A stretch of DNA of 64,000 nt from Abelmoschus esculentus (lineage: Eukaryota > Streptophyta > Magnoliopsida > Malvales > Malvaceae): contig JAUCBN010000034.1 in NCBI GenBank assembly GCA_035048815.1, forward strand, positions 14,238,737-14,302,736. The letters run 5' to 3'. This document shows, piece by piece, positions 62,101 to 64,000 of this stretch. The number at the start of each line of letters is the position of its first letter. Position 1 is the stretch's first letter. A program made the translations under genes and the position numbers. The notes below the pieces were generated by a model. That model was not told the DNA's origin. It ran no database searches and worked only from the letters and a program-made list of their open reading frames with translations.

Positions 62101-63990
62101 TCCATGCTAGCATCTTCCTTGCCAAAAAGTAAGTTCTCCTTGATGGTTGTAGCAAAAAGTGCTGGCTCCTGACTCACCAAACCCATCTGTGACCTTAGCC
62201 ACTTGACCTGCAACTTATCTATGGCGACCCCACCAAGGAGTATCTCCCCCCCTAGTGGGTCATAAAACCTTTGCAAGAGTGCTATGACTGTGGATTTCCC
62301 CGAGCCACTGCCACCCACTAATGCCACAGTCTTTCCAGCAGGAATGGTGAGGCAAAAATCTTTGAGAATCATGGTTTCAGGCCTGGATGGATATGCGAAT
62401 TCAGCATGCTTGAATTCCACTGATCCTGCAAAACTTTCCAAGATTTCACCTTCTAAATTTTCTGAATCAATCTCGGGAACCCTTTTTATCACCTCCATTA
62501 TTCTTTCCCCCGCTGAACATGCTTCGGAGAAATACTTCAGGTTTGACAAACTAGCCCCCAATGACCTACATAAAAATCACATTAATTGTTTGAATTTGTT
62601 TCTTTTAGAAAGCATTAAATAATCCAATAAAAGGGTCCAAAGAATTTACAGGCCTCCCATGGCAATGGCGGCACCAACAATGAAAACTGTCCCTCCTTTG
62701 GCACCATGGTACATGACCATTCTACTGCCGTAATAAGCCAAGAAAGACCAAGTTGCAAAAACCACCCCATTGCTTCCAATTGCCAGGCCTTTAGCCAAAC
62801 CCTGTCTTAACCCCAACTTGACTGACCCTTGTAAAGCTGCTGAGAATTCTGCAATGGTCTTGCTTTCACCAACAAAGGCGTAAACTGTTCTTATAGAAGA
62901 TATTGCTTGTTCTGCTATTATACCAGCTTTGTTATATTCTTCCCTTATCTTTCTAGCTATTCCTATCAATCCCCTTCCATACATTAAACCCGGAATAACT
63001 AAAAGAACGGCAAAAGGAAATCCTACTATTGCTAATCTCCATAGCACTATGAATGCTACCAGGTAGCACCCCACAAATATTGCAACATTCATCAGAAAAT
63101 TTGGTACCTGCGCAACATTAATTTCCCATTAGCTTCATTTTTTTAGACTATGTTACTCAGACTCTTGTATTGGAATAATGACATCCAATTTTAACCGAGT
63201 CCGAGTAACATAGGCTTTAAATCGAACATATTACGATCAAATTTGCAGATAAAAAGACCTTTTCACTAAGAACATCTTGGATTACTAAGCTGTCATTTGA
63301 AACACTAGTGATAACCTCAGCTGTGCTTGTGACATGCAAATCAAAGTATCCCACATCTTGTCTTAGGACTGCTTTCAAATATCTGGCTCTCATTCTTGTT
63401 GCTTGTCTTTCACCTGTTCTTGACCAACAAAATCCCTCTGAAAACGAAAAACAAAAATTAATGAAAGATGAATCATATCTTCCATTTCTAACTCCAAATA
63501 AATTATTCCTTGGGAAAAACAAAACATTGAATACAGAAAGAAAAAAGACATACCTAGAAAACAAGCAAGCCATGACCCACAGGCCAAATACAGAAGAGCC
63601 ACCGAGTTCTGCCACCCATTAAAATTTAAAACCAAACCTATTAGCTTTCTGCTAGTGTCAACGTGCCCTGTCAGGCCCGTTTGCATGTGTATGTCTTTCA
63701 AAAAGAAAAGAGAGACAAAATTAGAAAGAAAAACAATAGGTGACCTTGTTGATATTATGAACGAACTTGTCTGAAGTGAAAGCTGAAGCATCGCCCAGAT
63801 TGTTCAATAACTCGCTGGTAACAAGCAAAACAAGAGGTGTACTAAAACCATCACCAACGGCTCCGATGAAGCCAAGAATCATCAACCACCAATCCACACC
63901 GTCGGCATGCATGAAAATGGACCTTATGGACAACCCATTTACTTTCTGAACTGCACCAGTTCTCAGCTTCTCCCTCTGATCATCACCCAT
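59119..63990 (-). CDS. ABCB15-like full-size ABC transporter (MDR/PGP type), 7 exons
   Basis: Plasma-membrane exporter of the plant ABCB family; auxin or other organic substrates are known for relatives, but here the substrate is unknown. Minus-strand exons 63990-63745, 63608-63554, 63437-63259, 63107-62650, 62565-62025, 61789-60878 and 60510-59119 join in phase to 1,260 residues. The order is membrane domain 1, nucleotide-binding domain 1 (Walker A GGSGSGKST at about 397, MSGGQKQR at about 501), a Ser/Asn-rich linker, membrane domain 2, and nucleotide-binding domain 2 (Walker A GQSGSGKST at about 1043, LSGGQKQR at about 1148, LLLDEATSALDS). Start MGDDQREKL and the motif FMHADGVDWWLM match ABCB15. 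All key motifs are intact. A TATATAA sits directly against the ATG, so the true promoter is probably beyond the window. Confidence 0.95.
63148..63213. repeat. Best-preserved foldback repeat, intron 3 of the ABCB gene
   Basis: 66 bp with ends CTATGTTACTCAGACTC and GAGTCCGAGTAACATAG, inverse of each other with one mismatch over 17 bases. It lacks coding capacity and is the reference copy for the family seen in other introns here. Confidence 0.75.
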
Positions 63991-64000
63991 TTATATACCT

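Overview
This is nuclear DNA of a flowering plant. Genes carry GT-AG introns, spacers are very AT-rich, and the proteins are plant families: class III peroxidase, U-box/ARM ligase, SAG101-like, ABCB15-like and MTP12-like. Two pairs of loci recall Arabidopsis neighbourhoods as I remember them: SAG101 with Golgi mannosidase II on chromosome 5, and CREG-like with MTP12 on chromosome 2. I infer a rosid dicot. Malvaceae such as cotton is my best guess, mainly from the look of the LTR sequences, and is not proven. No bacterial or phage operon, CRISPR array or tRNA/rRNA gene was seen.

Layout: 41-6883 (+) an 18-exon GPI ethanolamine phosphate transferase 1 (PIG-N) gene. 7829-10419 (+) a SAG101-like immune gene broken by an in-frame stop and two frameshifts. 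11974-12954 (+) an intronless class III peroxidase. 15799-17505 (-) an intronless U-box/ARM E3 ligase. 17.6-25.9 kb is an AT-rich spacer holding a hAT-like foldback MITE, dispersed repeats, a solo TRIM LTR and one doubtful small gene. 25891-28010 (-) a six-exon CREG-like gene. 28.0-42.7 kb is a repeat block: a matrix metalloproteinase fragment, a 3.97-kb solo LTR or LARD with perfect target-site duplication (TSD), nested in an older repeat, and a 5.4-kb Copia element with near-identical LTRs but a decayed polyprotein. 42760-45384 (+) an intronless MTP12-type zinc transporter with a tandemly repeated His-rich loop. 46.3-48.1 kb holds a degraded copy of the mannosidase 3' end and a TRIM element. 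48589-53520 (-) Golgi alpha-mannosidase II. 55393-57638 (+) a plastid-type DUF760 gene. 58.0-58.4 kb (-) SIN3-like and ABCB exon fragments. 59119-63990 (-) a complete seven-exon ABCB15-like transporter.

The intact genes do not form a pathway. Two, PIG-N and mannosidase II, act in glycan/GPI processing of the secretory pathway. The notable biology is structural: a broken immunity gene, a recent Copia insertion whose coding region looks dead, several gene fragments, and a small foldback repeat family found repeatedly in introns. I did not find a novel multi-gene system. All family names rest on motif recognition; no database search was run.
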